64,000 nt of DNA from Crotophaga sulcirostris (taxonomy: Eukaryota; Chordata; Aves; Cuculiformes; Crotophagidae). The notes below the pieces were generated by a model. That model was given only the letters and a program-made list of their open reading frames with translations. It searched no databases and was not told the origin of the DNA. The translations under genes and the position numbers were made by a program. The DNA is taken from contig VYZB01000347.1 of the NCBI GenBank assembly GCA_013397455.1, positions 478,596 through 542,595 of the forward strand, given 5' to 3'. Positions within the stretch are counted from its first letter, which is position 1; each line of letters opens with the position of its first letter. Shown here one piece after another: positions 11,989 to 21,595 of the stretch.

Positions 11989-14047
11989 TCAACATACTGT
12001 GCCTGTTTGAAGTCAAAACACCTTTCTGACTGAGCATGGAATGTACAGAAACTCATCAAAGACTTCTGGAAGAACAGATCATATCCAGCTTTGGTTTGGG
12101 GCATAGCGAGGGGAAGATCTGTGTCTGTGTGATGGTGCAGGTTTGGGGAGATGCCTGGCACATGAGAAGACAAGACACTAGGGCACATGGACCATCTGGC
12201 TGAGCCAGCACACCTTGTAGCTGAACTATGTCTACTGGACTGGGATGGAGTGGGCAGCTAAGGAGGACACGCAGCTCCTGGCAGCAGGAGCCAGCAGCCC
12301 TGGGCCACTCACTGGCACAGGAACAAACATTGCTCTCACCCTTCGTTGTTTTAAGTAGATTATCCATTCTGTGCTGCACTGCTTGCAAATGCAGACACCA
12401 AGCCTTTCTTGCAAAATTCAATCCACATTCACAAAACATGGCTTTCTGACTTGTGCTTTTCTCATCGGTCCCCTCCTGCAGCTCTCTTTTAATGACAGAA
12501 GTTGTCTTACACAAAAGCAGTGTGGCCAAGGACCATACATCTTTACCAGTCTTCTCCTTCTTACTACAGGGGTGGCATTAATGACCACTGTCCTTTGGGA
12601 AACTGCACTACCTGCCAGTAAGAAACTTCCCTTCACATTTCTTCCTAAGAAGTCATTAAGAATCTTCCACAAAAATACAGACAACAGGAAACATTCTTCC
12701 TGTTCTTTTTTTTTCACTTGGTTTGGAATAGCAGTATCTTTGTTGGTGTTTGTTTGCTCAACAGGTTCTACAGGTGTTGCTCATAAGGTGTGAGATATTC
12801 CCTTCCACTGCTTCCAAATTATTTTAAAATCTAGTGCTTAAGTTACCCTTCCCCTGAGCTTTACCCATTTTAATAAGTTTTAGATGCATATTTTGTTTCT
12901 ATAATTTATCACATTCATCTCATAAATCCCTTTCCTTGCTTTAGCACACCCTTTGGAAGACAGATGCCCAGAATACATCAAGAATAATAATTACCCCTGG
13001 TGCAAATGTAATAGTTCAAAGGCATTAAATTGGAATTACTGGCTTTCTTAAATGCAAAGTATGTGCCAGTGCCAGTTCACTTGCTGGAGAAGATGTGGTA
13101 TAGGTAAGAAACTGAGGGAAGTGTTGCTTCAATGGCCATCCGTTGCATGGCTGTAGATGGTGATTCTACGATTCTATGATTTTCTGCAGACGTCTGGCAG
13201 AAATTAAACACACAATCCATAGTGCGAGGCTTATCCGTGACAAACAGAAGAATATCAGTCTTTTGCAAGCCAGAGCATATTTGTACCTAAAAAGTATCAG
13301 TGAATGTGTATTAGTGGAGTCAGGTCATCCTTGCATTAAGTCTTGAGGCTGTGTAAACCGATAGGATGCTATTAGTAAAGCAAGAGTCAGTGTTCTGTTC
13401 TGTGACCAAAATGAAGAAGGTTATCCCCAAACATTTCACAGCTTATGCAGGACCTGTGACTGAAACATTTCACTGTGCGTGTTTTAAACCTCTTTGGATG
13501 CATCGCCAACCTCTAAGTGGTTGCTCCTTCCTTCTGCCTGGACAGCTGAGCAGGAAAGTGGGCACAGCCTTTGTCTCCTCCGTTGCCTCTTTCCTCCAGG
13601 CTCTGGCACCTCTCTGGGAGGCATTTCCTCTCAGACTCTTGGGTCAAAGCTTGCTTCAAGCTTTCCCCCTCTCTCCAGGTCTGATCTGGTAGAATTGCAA
13701 AATATTTCTCATTCAGAAGGGTCTGGTTGTTGTTGGCTTTTTGTATTTTTGTATTGCTTTTACACTGGTGCTTTATGGAAATTTCATTCTCCTGACAGAG
13801 TCACTGAATCAGAAATGCCATCAATCCTCTAAGGCTGCCCTTCCTTTCACAAATACACTTTAAGCTGAAAAAGACTTAGCCACGTATTCTGGCAGCTTGT
13901 ATTTCATTACTTTCTGTCCTTAAGTGCTGTATCTTTATTATACCAATTGTAAAAAGAGAAAAAATAGGACTATGCTAAAGCTTAGTTTATATAACACTAA
14001 TTTAACAGCGAGCTATTAAAGGGCAGCTAAAATAGAAACATGCCCTT
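11989..14047. other. interval with no recognisable gene
   Basis: Unique sequence. It includes a short ATTCTACG/ATTCTATG run at 13162-13180 that might be a CR1 tail relic and an inverted repeat at 13646-13664 (AAAGCTTG, CTT spacer, CAAGCTTT). Open frames up to 157 codons show no recognisable family. Confidence 0.5.
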
Positions 14048-14079
14048 TATTTCAGCTGAACTTAATTTCAGCTGAACTT
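14048..14079. repeat. 16-bp tandem duplication
   Basis: Two head-to-tail copies of a 16-bp unit containing ATTTCAGCTGAACTT, identical except for the first base. Probably a replication-slippage duplication. Confidence 0.85.
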
Positions 14080-14141
14080 GTGCTCTTTCCAACATAAGAG
14101 GAGGCCCATGCTAATTCAGTAAAAATGAACTTTTAAAGTTA

Positions 14142-14181
14142 CACTTACTTATTAGTAAGTGCTATTAGTAAGTACTTACTT
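14142..14181. repeat. clustered TTACT/AGTAA palindromes
   Basis: CACTTACT-TATT-AGTAAGTG (14142-14161) is a perfect 8-bp-arm inverted repeat. It is followed a few bases later by a 14-bp palindrome, AGTAAGTACTTACT, in GCTATTAGTAAGTACTTACTTACT. The cluster directly abuts the 5' side of the CR1 fragment at 14182. Confidence 0.8.
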
Positions 14182-14286
14182 ACTGGGGCCTTTGAGCAGC
14201 CTGGTCCAGTGGGAGGCGTCCCTGCCCATGGAACTGGATGGGCTTTAAGGTCCTTTCCAACCCTAACCATTCTATGATTCTATGAA
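14182..14286 (+). mobile_element. CR1 LINE 3' fragment
   Basis: About 105 bp of CR1 3' end: 'gcctggtccagtgggaggcg', 'tccctgcccatgg', 'aactggatgggctttaaggt', 'cctttccaacc' and a two-unit ATTCTATG tail. Strongly 5'-truncated, with no coding part. The seven or so bases missing after CCATGG, relative to other copies here, are a small deletion. Confidence 0.95.
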
Positions 14287-15064
14287 TTGTAACATTTTCA
14301 TCGTGGCTGACAAAAAAGCTAAGTTTAAACTTAAATCTTTAAGCAAAAAATATTCCCACATATATATTACTGCAATTAAACTTGCCTTGAAAATTATCCA
14401 CTCTGAAAACACTGTTACTTACCAGGAGAGTCCTAATTCTTCGTCATTTTTGTTTGTTTTAATACATGGTACTTTTTAGAAACTTAGTCTCTTGATCTTT
14501 CTGAAATCTGAGTTAAGCTGTTTCTTGGGAGAGAATTTACAACGTAATAGATGCTCTAGTTTGTGCTAAATTAAGTGTAGGTAACACAGGTGATCTCATG
14601 ATAACAGGACTTTTAATTACAATCACCTAAAATATCAGTTGATAGCACCTTCCTTATGGAAGAAATTCTTTACTTGAAAATACAGCTTCAAAGGCCACCT
14701 TTGGCACATTACAATACAGAAAATAAAGTGAAAATTCATACATTATTTTTGGTTTCTACCCAAAAGAATGTAAATAAGAGTGTTAAAAGCAAGAAAATTA
14801 AATAGGTTAAACTACAATACAAAGGCTTTTATGAATATATTGGAAACTGAAATGAAAATGTATTGAGATAGATAAACAACTACATGGACAAATGTTTATA
14901 TGTAACTATATTCAGTACTAGTTTAAAATCCAGAAAGGTTCAAAAGGAAGGCCAAATGCTGTAAGCATTCTTACAGGAATTTTAAGAGAGATTTGGTCCA
15001 AAAAGCAAAAGGCACATCTGGACTGCAGGGAAAGAACAGCCCATGAAATGCTATTTTTTAAGGG
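14287..15064. other. AT-rich interval with no recognisable gene
   Basis: AT-rich unique DNA with a 65-codon lysine-rich open frame (14282-14479) that starts in the CR1 tail and is not credible as a gene. No repeat family recognised. Confidence 0.5.
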
Positions 15065-15152
15065 GCCAGCAAAAAATGCAGGGAAGGCTAAGGTTCATGA
15101 TATCAAGCTAAGGCCCCAGCCTTGGTGGTGAACCCCCTGCATTCTTGCTGGC
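15065..15152. other. 88-nt imperfect hairpin
   Basis: The left arm (15065-15083 plus 15092-15097) pairs with the right arm (15129-15152). By hand I count 23 Watson-Crick pairs: 8, then one A-C mismatch, 2, a one-base bulge, 7, an eight-base bulge on the left, and 6. The 31-nt terminal region holds a second small stem, AAGGC/GCCTT with a 4-base loop. The size is within the range of a microRNA precursor or a small foldback element, but I recognise neither and cannot compute stability. The strand of any transcript is unknown. Confidence 0.55.
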
Positions 15153-15210
15153 ACAAGCAACCTTGCAAAAGCTTTCTTAAGAAGACCAGAGATGCACTGC
15201 AAATTTAAAA

Positions 15211-15401
15211 CTAGAATATTGGAAGGGGCCTCAAGAGATAAATTTAAGTCCATTTCCCTATGATGAAGGAGAATCCTTTTTCCTGTGTTATTCCAGACTC
15301 CACTGCCTGCCCATGTAATCTATTGTAAGATTACACTATGTTCATCACAATAAAGTCTTTTCAATGTATAACTTCCCGTGCTGCACTTTAAGCTCATTAC
15401 A
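15211..15401 (-). mobile_element. old, diverged CR1 LINE fragment (minus)
   Basis: 'agaatattggaaggggcctc' and 'aagtccatttcccta' match the CR1 reverse-complement 3' block. Further on, 'atgtaatctattgtaagatt', 'tgtataacttcccgtgctgc' and 'actttaagctcattac' match the older CR1 layout (nearly 'aatctattcca', 'cttgctgcaatttaagccca'). It lacks an ATTCTATG tail and has many substitutions and indels, so it is older than the other copies. Confidence 0.7.
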
Positions 15402-18400
15402 GTGTTGTTTTTAAATGGACTCTGGATTTTTTTCACTAGCTCCATTAAGCATGGGGAAATCAGTAAGGGATAAATCCAAGCAGTTAATATAGATGTTTAC
15501 TAACTCTTCTCCAGTTGTCTTATTTGTGCATGGCTGTATGGGACCCTGTCCTTTGTAACAGGGTTTTACAGGGTTGTGGCCTCACTATCAACCTAGGTGA
15601 GAATTTTGTCCTGCAAGTAGTGCAAAAGGTGGCCGCAAAGCCAAACTGCCAAGAGCAGGGCTGGCCTGGAAGCAGAAGGGACATGCTAGAGACATCTGGT
15701 GTCCTGAAGACACTGTAGGAGGCATTGAGGCTCTGGGGACAGTCCTGGGATGCTGCCTTAACTTAAAAAGGTCTGCAGGGTCCTTACAAGAGAGAGGCTC
15801 AGAAATGGGGAGAAAAAGGTGGTTTTAAGAGTCAGCTCCTTGATGCTCTGAACTACACAAATGCTGTCTTGCAGCTCGTGAGTGTGCAGGACAGAAATCC
15901 CACAATAACCAACTCTTGGCAGGAACTGTGACCGCAGCACCAGTGCCTGTGAACTCGGATGGGCTCAGTGCTTTCAAGACAGAAAGAATTTCTCTCTCTG
16001 TGTTCCATGAACTGAGTATCTTGTCTTACTGCTCAGTAAATGCAGGTAGGCTCACCTTCCACAAAGGTCTCTCTGCTGCCAGCTAAGATACTGGACTGCC
16101 CATTTCCTCTGCCTTTCCATTGTGAGCAGCAGGCAGTGGAATCCCAGCCTGGTATAAGCAAGTTTATTGCATGCAGTAGGTAAATTCGTTGCACCGAGTC
16201 TGATAGTTGTTCCTCTATTATTTTTTCCACAATCATATTAAAACTGGATTGTGGCTTAATCTTGCTTTTATTGTCCCCACTTTGCCTACACAATAGCACA
16301 GCGAGACTGTCACTTAATGTTTTGAAACACATTCACACTCACATAGCTGAAATGGCATTTTGTTTGGTAAAGACTCTAAATTCACATGGAGGGAGAAAAA
16401 GAGGAGGAATAAGTGTCTACAGAACCTGGCAAGGATGCAAAGCCAGCATCTCAGCTGATGAAGATGATCCCCTGGCTTCCACCAGGTACACCCATAACAA
16501 ACAAGTGTGGGCTGTAAACTGTAACACGCTGCTCTCCCAAACACCCATATAATGGTTTCATATTTGTATGAACGAAACTACTACACAGTTGTTTCACAAA
16601 AATAGCTAAGAGTTGTTGTTCCACCAGTTAAAAGTAGCATGTGACAGTTTAAAAAAAAAAGGACCAAGAAAGTGTGAAAGAAGCAGCCCTAGAAATGGAT
16701 CTCCACTTTTCAAATCTTACTGTAGCAAGTGAAAAAACCTTTGAAACAAAAACAATCACTGACAAAGAGCTCTGTTTACCCAGAAGAGGTCTTGACTTCT
16801 CAGAAGGAGTCTAGAGTCACTTAAAAACAATGAAGAACCTGCTGTGGTGACCAGTTCTGGGCACTTTATCACAAGCTGTAGGAATTTCCCATTATGCCTT
16901 GCAAGTAAATTACCATCAACATAACAAACACATCCAGACATTAATTGTGAACAGAGAGATTTCTGAGATCTTTGAAGAGGGAGAAAATGCAGTGCGATTA
17001 GAATCGCTCAGAAGATAGCCATAAAATCCTTCCTGTTTGAAAGGACTTTGCCTACATCTCCTACCAAGAATAATAATAAACAATAACAATAATTGGGATT
17101 TCTGTAGGGCCTTTGACCCAAAGAACTTACAGAACAAAAGGGCAAAATTCCTTTCTAGTTATCCAGGTTTTTGTTTTGTTTTATTTTATAATCAGGGACT
17201 TGGGGCAATGTTCCAACTTCAAGCTGCGCCTCGTGGTGGGGGACAGTGTTGATGCTCACGACACCCGTCAGGGATGCAGGAAAGACTGTGCCTGACACAG
17301 CCAAAGCGCTTGTGGTCATCCATGCTATGATATAATCAAAATCTCTCAGGGCCCAGAGAGCCCCGCTTCCCTTCATACACTTTTCTTGAAGCAATGAAAC
17401 TGTTGCTACTGCAAATGCAGGCACAGGCTGGTTTAAGCATAATCTAGCAGTTCCTAAACACATATATTTTTCTTATTATTTAATGTGCTAACTTGGTAAG
17501 TGTTTAAATTTAACTACAATTACTATTATTTGAAGTGGATTACTCCTTAGCAACCTAACAGCTAATAAAATATATGTTTGTCTACAACTTTCCTTCAGGT
17601 ATGGAGCTAATTCCTGTGCTAACAGTACCTCAGATTTTACTGAAGGGCAATTCCTCCAGTCCAGTGCTCTGAACTTGCAACCATCACAAACCATCAGGAC
17701 TGAATTGCATGCTTTGATACTAATAAATTACAGAACAAACAACAAACAATAGATAAATAGAGATCCCATCTGAAACAGATGAGAGGGCAGAACATGTCCA
17801 GTCTGCCTGTAATCAAAGGGCATAAGAGTCAGACCCAGGTCCAGCTCCCTCCTCCATCTCTTCCCAGTAGCCAGTTTTCAAGTCTAAATGCATTCATGTG
17901 GACTGTTGCCTCTGTTTAGGAGCAAATTAATTACAAGCATATCGGAAATGTGAGCAAATTAAAACCCTCTTGCTTCGCACACTCTTGCTTTATATATTTG
18001 TGTCCTCTGTTTTGAATTTCCTGTGAGAAAATGGACAATTAAAACTGGATGGCTTGTGACGCAGAATTTCCTAGTGACTGTAAATAGCCGTGCTAGAGCT
18101 GACACATGGCTGTGAGAAGGCATCGTCCAACCAGGCAGCCAGGAGCTTGTAAAAGAATAATTGAAAGGATTAATAGGGAGTACCATATGCTCACAATTTG
18201 GATCTGGCCACAGGCAGTACAGAGTATGCAGAGATCTCTACCACAGCGCAAAGCCAGAAAAGGTCATGGGTGCTGATATCTCTAGAAACCAAGACAATAA
18301 ATATCAAATGAAAAAGAGTAGCTACATGTAGGACATGGGCGTTGTTTGATGAAGGATATGCACAGATGAGTCCTAGAGGATTTTGCTGCATCTGTCTGAG

Positions 18401-20258
18401 GCAAAATGCAGCTGTGGGTGGCTGGAGATAGATCAGGAATTGTTCCTCTGCCTCAGCCACCAGCAGCCCAGTTTTAAAGTTAAAACACTCAACCTCTGTG
18501 GGGTTTGTGCTAAAAGAGGGACTTTTAACTGGAGCATCAACAGTGAAGACACGTATTCTGCTCTGATGCTGTTGCAGCAGCCCCTGCCAGCTCAGCTATT
18601 AGGGTCCCATGAGAGGTGGAAGGACGAGGCTTGTCAGAGCAGTGTTGCTGGCTTACCCCAGACTTGGTGTATTGCTACAGCCCAAGCACACAAGTGGAGT
18701 CGTGGGAGAGGATATTTCTTCCAGGTCCTGCCCAAGCACATCAGGGTTATTCACAGGCTGGCATGGAAGAGATTAGAGCTGCTGCTCACAGCCTTGCATT
18801 TTATTTCATCTTATCATACATCTAGAAACAACACACCTGAAGAAATAAAGCCAGTAAAAAACAGAGATAAGGTGTTTACTGTCAGTGTGTCCTTTCAGTC
18901 CAAAGTAAATGGTTAAATTTCCTAAACCACTTGAACACTAAAGACAAAGCTGCTTTGGGAACAGAAAGTCTAGTAAAGATGTGGGACTTGACCCTCCTGC
19001 ACAGTAAACTCTCTACTCTGAGCTTGTAGCCAAGAGTGGGACACTCTGGGAAAGCCTAAACACTGGGAAAGCAGAGGTAAAGCAATGCTTCCCTGCTATA
19101 TAAGGAATAGATCTTCAGGCTTGCAATCTCAGCAAAAGGTAGAAGATGCACTAATGAAGTACTATAAATACGGAAGTGTTTCTAGGACAGGTTGCATAAC
19201 GCTTCTCCTCGAGCTTCTTGCCTGCCCCTTCACTGACAAACACCACGAAACATTTTATCTTCCTGCCTTGTTATATTCAAAGAAATCTAATTTCAGAAAC
19301 TGAGCCAATATCTCAGGATCTAAAACTACAAATTAGGATTCACATGAGCAAAACATCTGCTTTTAATTGTGTTCAATTTGCTGTTTCTATCATACCTTTT
19401 TTTCCCCCAATAATATGCATTTTTCTGTCTTTGCAGGGTAATGCTGAAAGCAGCAGTACTTTCACAATTTCAGAATGCGCTCAAGAGAGATAAAATTCTA
19501 TTTTAAAAATATACCAATTGGAGAAACACACTAAAAGGCTTAAATAATTTTTAAGATAGGCACGGTAATAGAGGGCGCCTGTTGTTCTTTGCAAATAAAC
19601 GTTAAGTAACAAGCCTATGACCCCAAAATAAGAGATGTGAAGAGCTGCAAAAGAAAGAGGCCAGAAGTTACAGCAGAATAAAGTCTTAAACCTTTCTGTA
19701 AGGAAAACAGCCTGGGTTTGTGTGGTTAATGTGAGTAGGTGAGAGTTGTATAGAATCCCCATATGATCCTGAAGCTGAAAGAAAATGCAAATAAAGTTAT
19801 ACTTCATCCCAAAGAGTGAATACAGTAATTACACTGCTGTCTCAAACAGGTCAAACTGCCCTACTAACTATAAGGCAACAGCACGTACGTTTTGAGCATA
19901 ATAAAGGCTTTCCCATTTTCTCCAGAAATATACAGGTTATGATAAGCGGATTCGCTACCTCTGGTCGTTATAGACAGTTTTTCCAAATAGTTTGATTAAT
20001 AATTGCCCTGTTCTGTGCCAGAAAGGAAGAGAAGGCCAGCCACGTAGGAAATAGCCGACAAAAAGCCCATGCTGTGGGAGTGCATCCCTGGAGTACATGC
20101 ATGGGAGGGAGCCAGCTTTGTAGAGTTGCGAGAGGTTCAGCTGGCAGCACACCAGGAACATTTTGCTCCCAGCTCGGAGTGAGTATGGGAAGAGGTTGGA
20201 AAAATCAGCACCTTCACAATATGTCTTTTATCATTGGAGCTAAAAGCTGCCCTGGCTT

Positions 20259-20445
20259 AAAGGAAGAATGCAGGAAAAAAAGGAGCAGGAAAGAAAGCAT
20301 ATGGAAAACATGAGAGGAGATGAGTATGTCAGATACAGAAGAAAAAAAGTAAGGGAAAAAGGGAAACAGAGTGACTGGACAAATTAAGAGAGTATAAATA
20401 GGAGAAAAGAAAAAGGAATAAGAAAGGAGAAAAAAAGATCAAAGA
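20259..20445 (+). repeat. purine-rich tract
   Basis: About 185 bp in which A and G predominate on the plus strand, densest at 20336-20372 and 20399-20438 (runs of GAAAAAAAG, GGGAAAAAGGGAAA, GGAGAAAAGAAAAAGG). Such homopurine DNA can form triplex or resist nucleosomes. There is no exact repeat unit. Confidence 0.65.
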
Positions 20446-20998
20446 CCAGGCTAAGCTAGAAAGTGGGCCCATACGTCCTGGTCTGGGGCCCAGCAGGGCT
20501 GATCTCGGGAGCAAGCTTAAACCGAGTCAGAAAAATGCCTGCCCAAGGCTCCTTTTCACTCACTCATGCTTTTTAACTGACGACGCGTGCCAATATTTCC
20601 ATACAAAAAGACTGATGTGGTAGAATGTGTCATAGCAGGGTCTCAGGTAGGAGGTGACACACAGTGATTTGTACCTGGGGAGAGTGCGCTTTATTGATTA
20701 TTTCCATGGTGAATTATACAGTGTCATCCATTAACAAATACTAGAACTGCTAATTTATGCTGGTACTCCCAATTTACTCTGAAATCATTTCCCTGTTTCC
20801 CATGGGATTGTCTAACTTTCCATTTCTTCAGCACATACCTTTCCTGCACTTCCCTTTTCCTTAACCATCCCCCTTTCATAGCCGGAAAATCTCAGTTAAA
20901 GGTGTAAGAAGAGTTGTTCCTTGATTTCTCTTCCCTATGATGTGAGGAACACTGCTCCCAGAACTGCCCCTGCCCTGTGGCTGCTGAGCGAGGGACGC

Positions 20999-21003
20999 GA
21001 TGG
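20999..21003. repeat. target-site duplication, left copy (GATGG)
   Basis: GATGG immediately precedes the TG end of the solo LTR and is repeated exactly after its CA end at 21591-21595. Confidence 0.9.
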
Positions 21004-21590
21004 TGTGGTGGGCTGACCTTGGTGGGACTGCAGGTGCCCACCAAGCTGTTCTATCACTCTCCTCCATAGCAGGAAAGGGTGGGGAGAAAATAAGATGGGG
21101 AAAAAAACCTCATGGCTTAAGATAAAGGCAGTTTAATAAAACAAAAGCAAGGGCAATACACAGAAGCAAAGGAAAACAACAGATTTATTCTCTGCATCCG
21201 ATCAGTAGGCAACGTGCAGGCACTTCCTTGGAAGAAGGGCTTCAGTACATGTGGTCCTTGCTCCAGAATACAAATGTCATAAAATAACAAATGTCCTCGC
21301 CTGCTCCTCCTCAGGTTTTATTGCTGAGCAGACATCATAGGGTGTGGAATATCCCTCTGGTCAGTTTGGGTCAGCTGTCCTGGCTGGGTCCCCTCCCAAA
21401 ATCTTGCCCACCCCCAGCCTGCTAATGATGGGGGTAACGATGGAGACCGCCTTGATGCTATGCAAGCACTGCCCAGCAGCAGCCAACACATTGTTGTGTT
21501 ATCTACACCCTTCTAACTGCCAATGCAAAGCACAGCACTGCGAGGGTCACTGTGGGGAAAGTTAACTCCATCTCAGCTGGACCCAACACA
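21004..21590 (-). mobile_element. solo LTR of an avian endogenous retrovirus
   Basis: A 587-bp element with TG at its left end (TGTGGTGGGCTGACC) and CA at its right end (ACCCAACACA), flanked by the perfect 5-bp duplication GATGG (20999-21003 and 21591-21595). It matches from memory a widespread bird LTR: 'cccaccaagctgttctatcac' region, 'ggtcagctgtcctggctggg', 'cccctcccaa', 'cacccccagcctgct' and 'gttaactccatctcagctgg'. Known copies are read in the opposite direction, so here U3 begins at 21590. On the minus strand a TATA-like AATAAAAC lies at about 21315-21322 and an ATTAAA poly(A) signal at 21132-21137, in the expected order. No internal retroviral genes or second LTR are present, so it arose by LTR-LTR recombination. 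The 5-bp duplication fits an ERVL-type (class III) family; the exact family is not assignable here. Confidence 0.93.
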
Positions 21591-21595
21591 GATGG
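21591..21595. repeat. target-site duplication, right copy (GATGG)
   Basis: Exact copy of the 5 bases before the LTR. The intact duplication shows that one integration event, without later flank rearrangement, made this locus. Confidence 0.9.

Larger units (their letters stand above)
15402..21003. other. long interval with no recognisable gene
   Basis: Unique sequence. It holds an inverted repeat CCACAATC/GATTGTGG at 16227-16254 and a purine tract at 20259-20445. A 177-codon open frame (18383-18916) has no recognisable domain and no supporting splice or promoter signal, so I treat it as chance. Confidence 0.5.

Noticed and set aside
13140..13183. Possible CR1 tail (ATTCTACGATTCTATGATT)
   Set aside because: Only the tail-like octamers are present; the sequence before them lacks a convincing CR1 3' block.
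18383..18916. 177-codon plus-strand open frame
   Set aside because: Overlaps other open frames and has no recognisable family or signal. Treated as chance.
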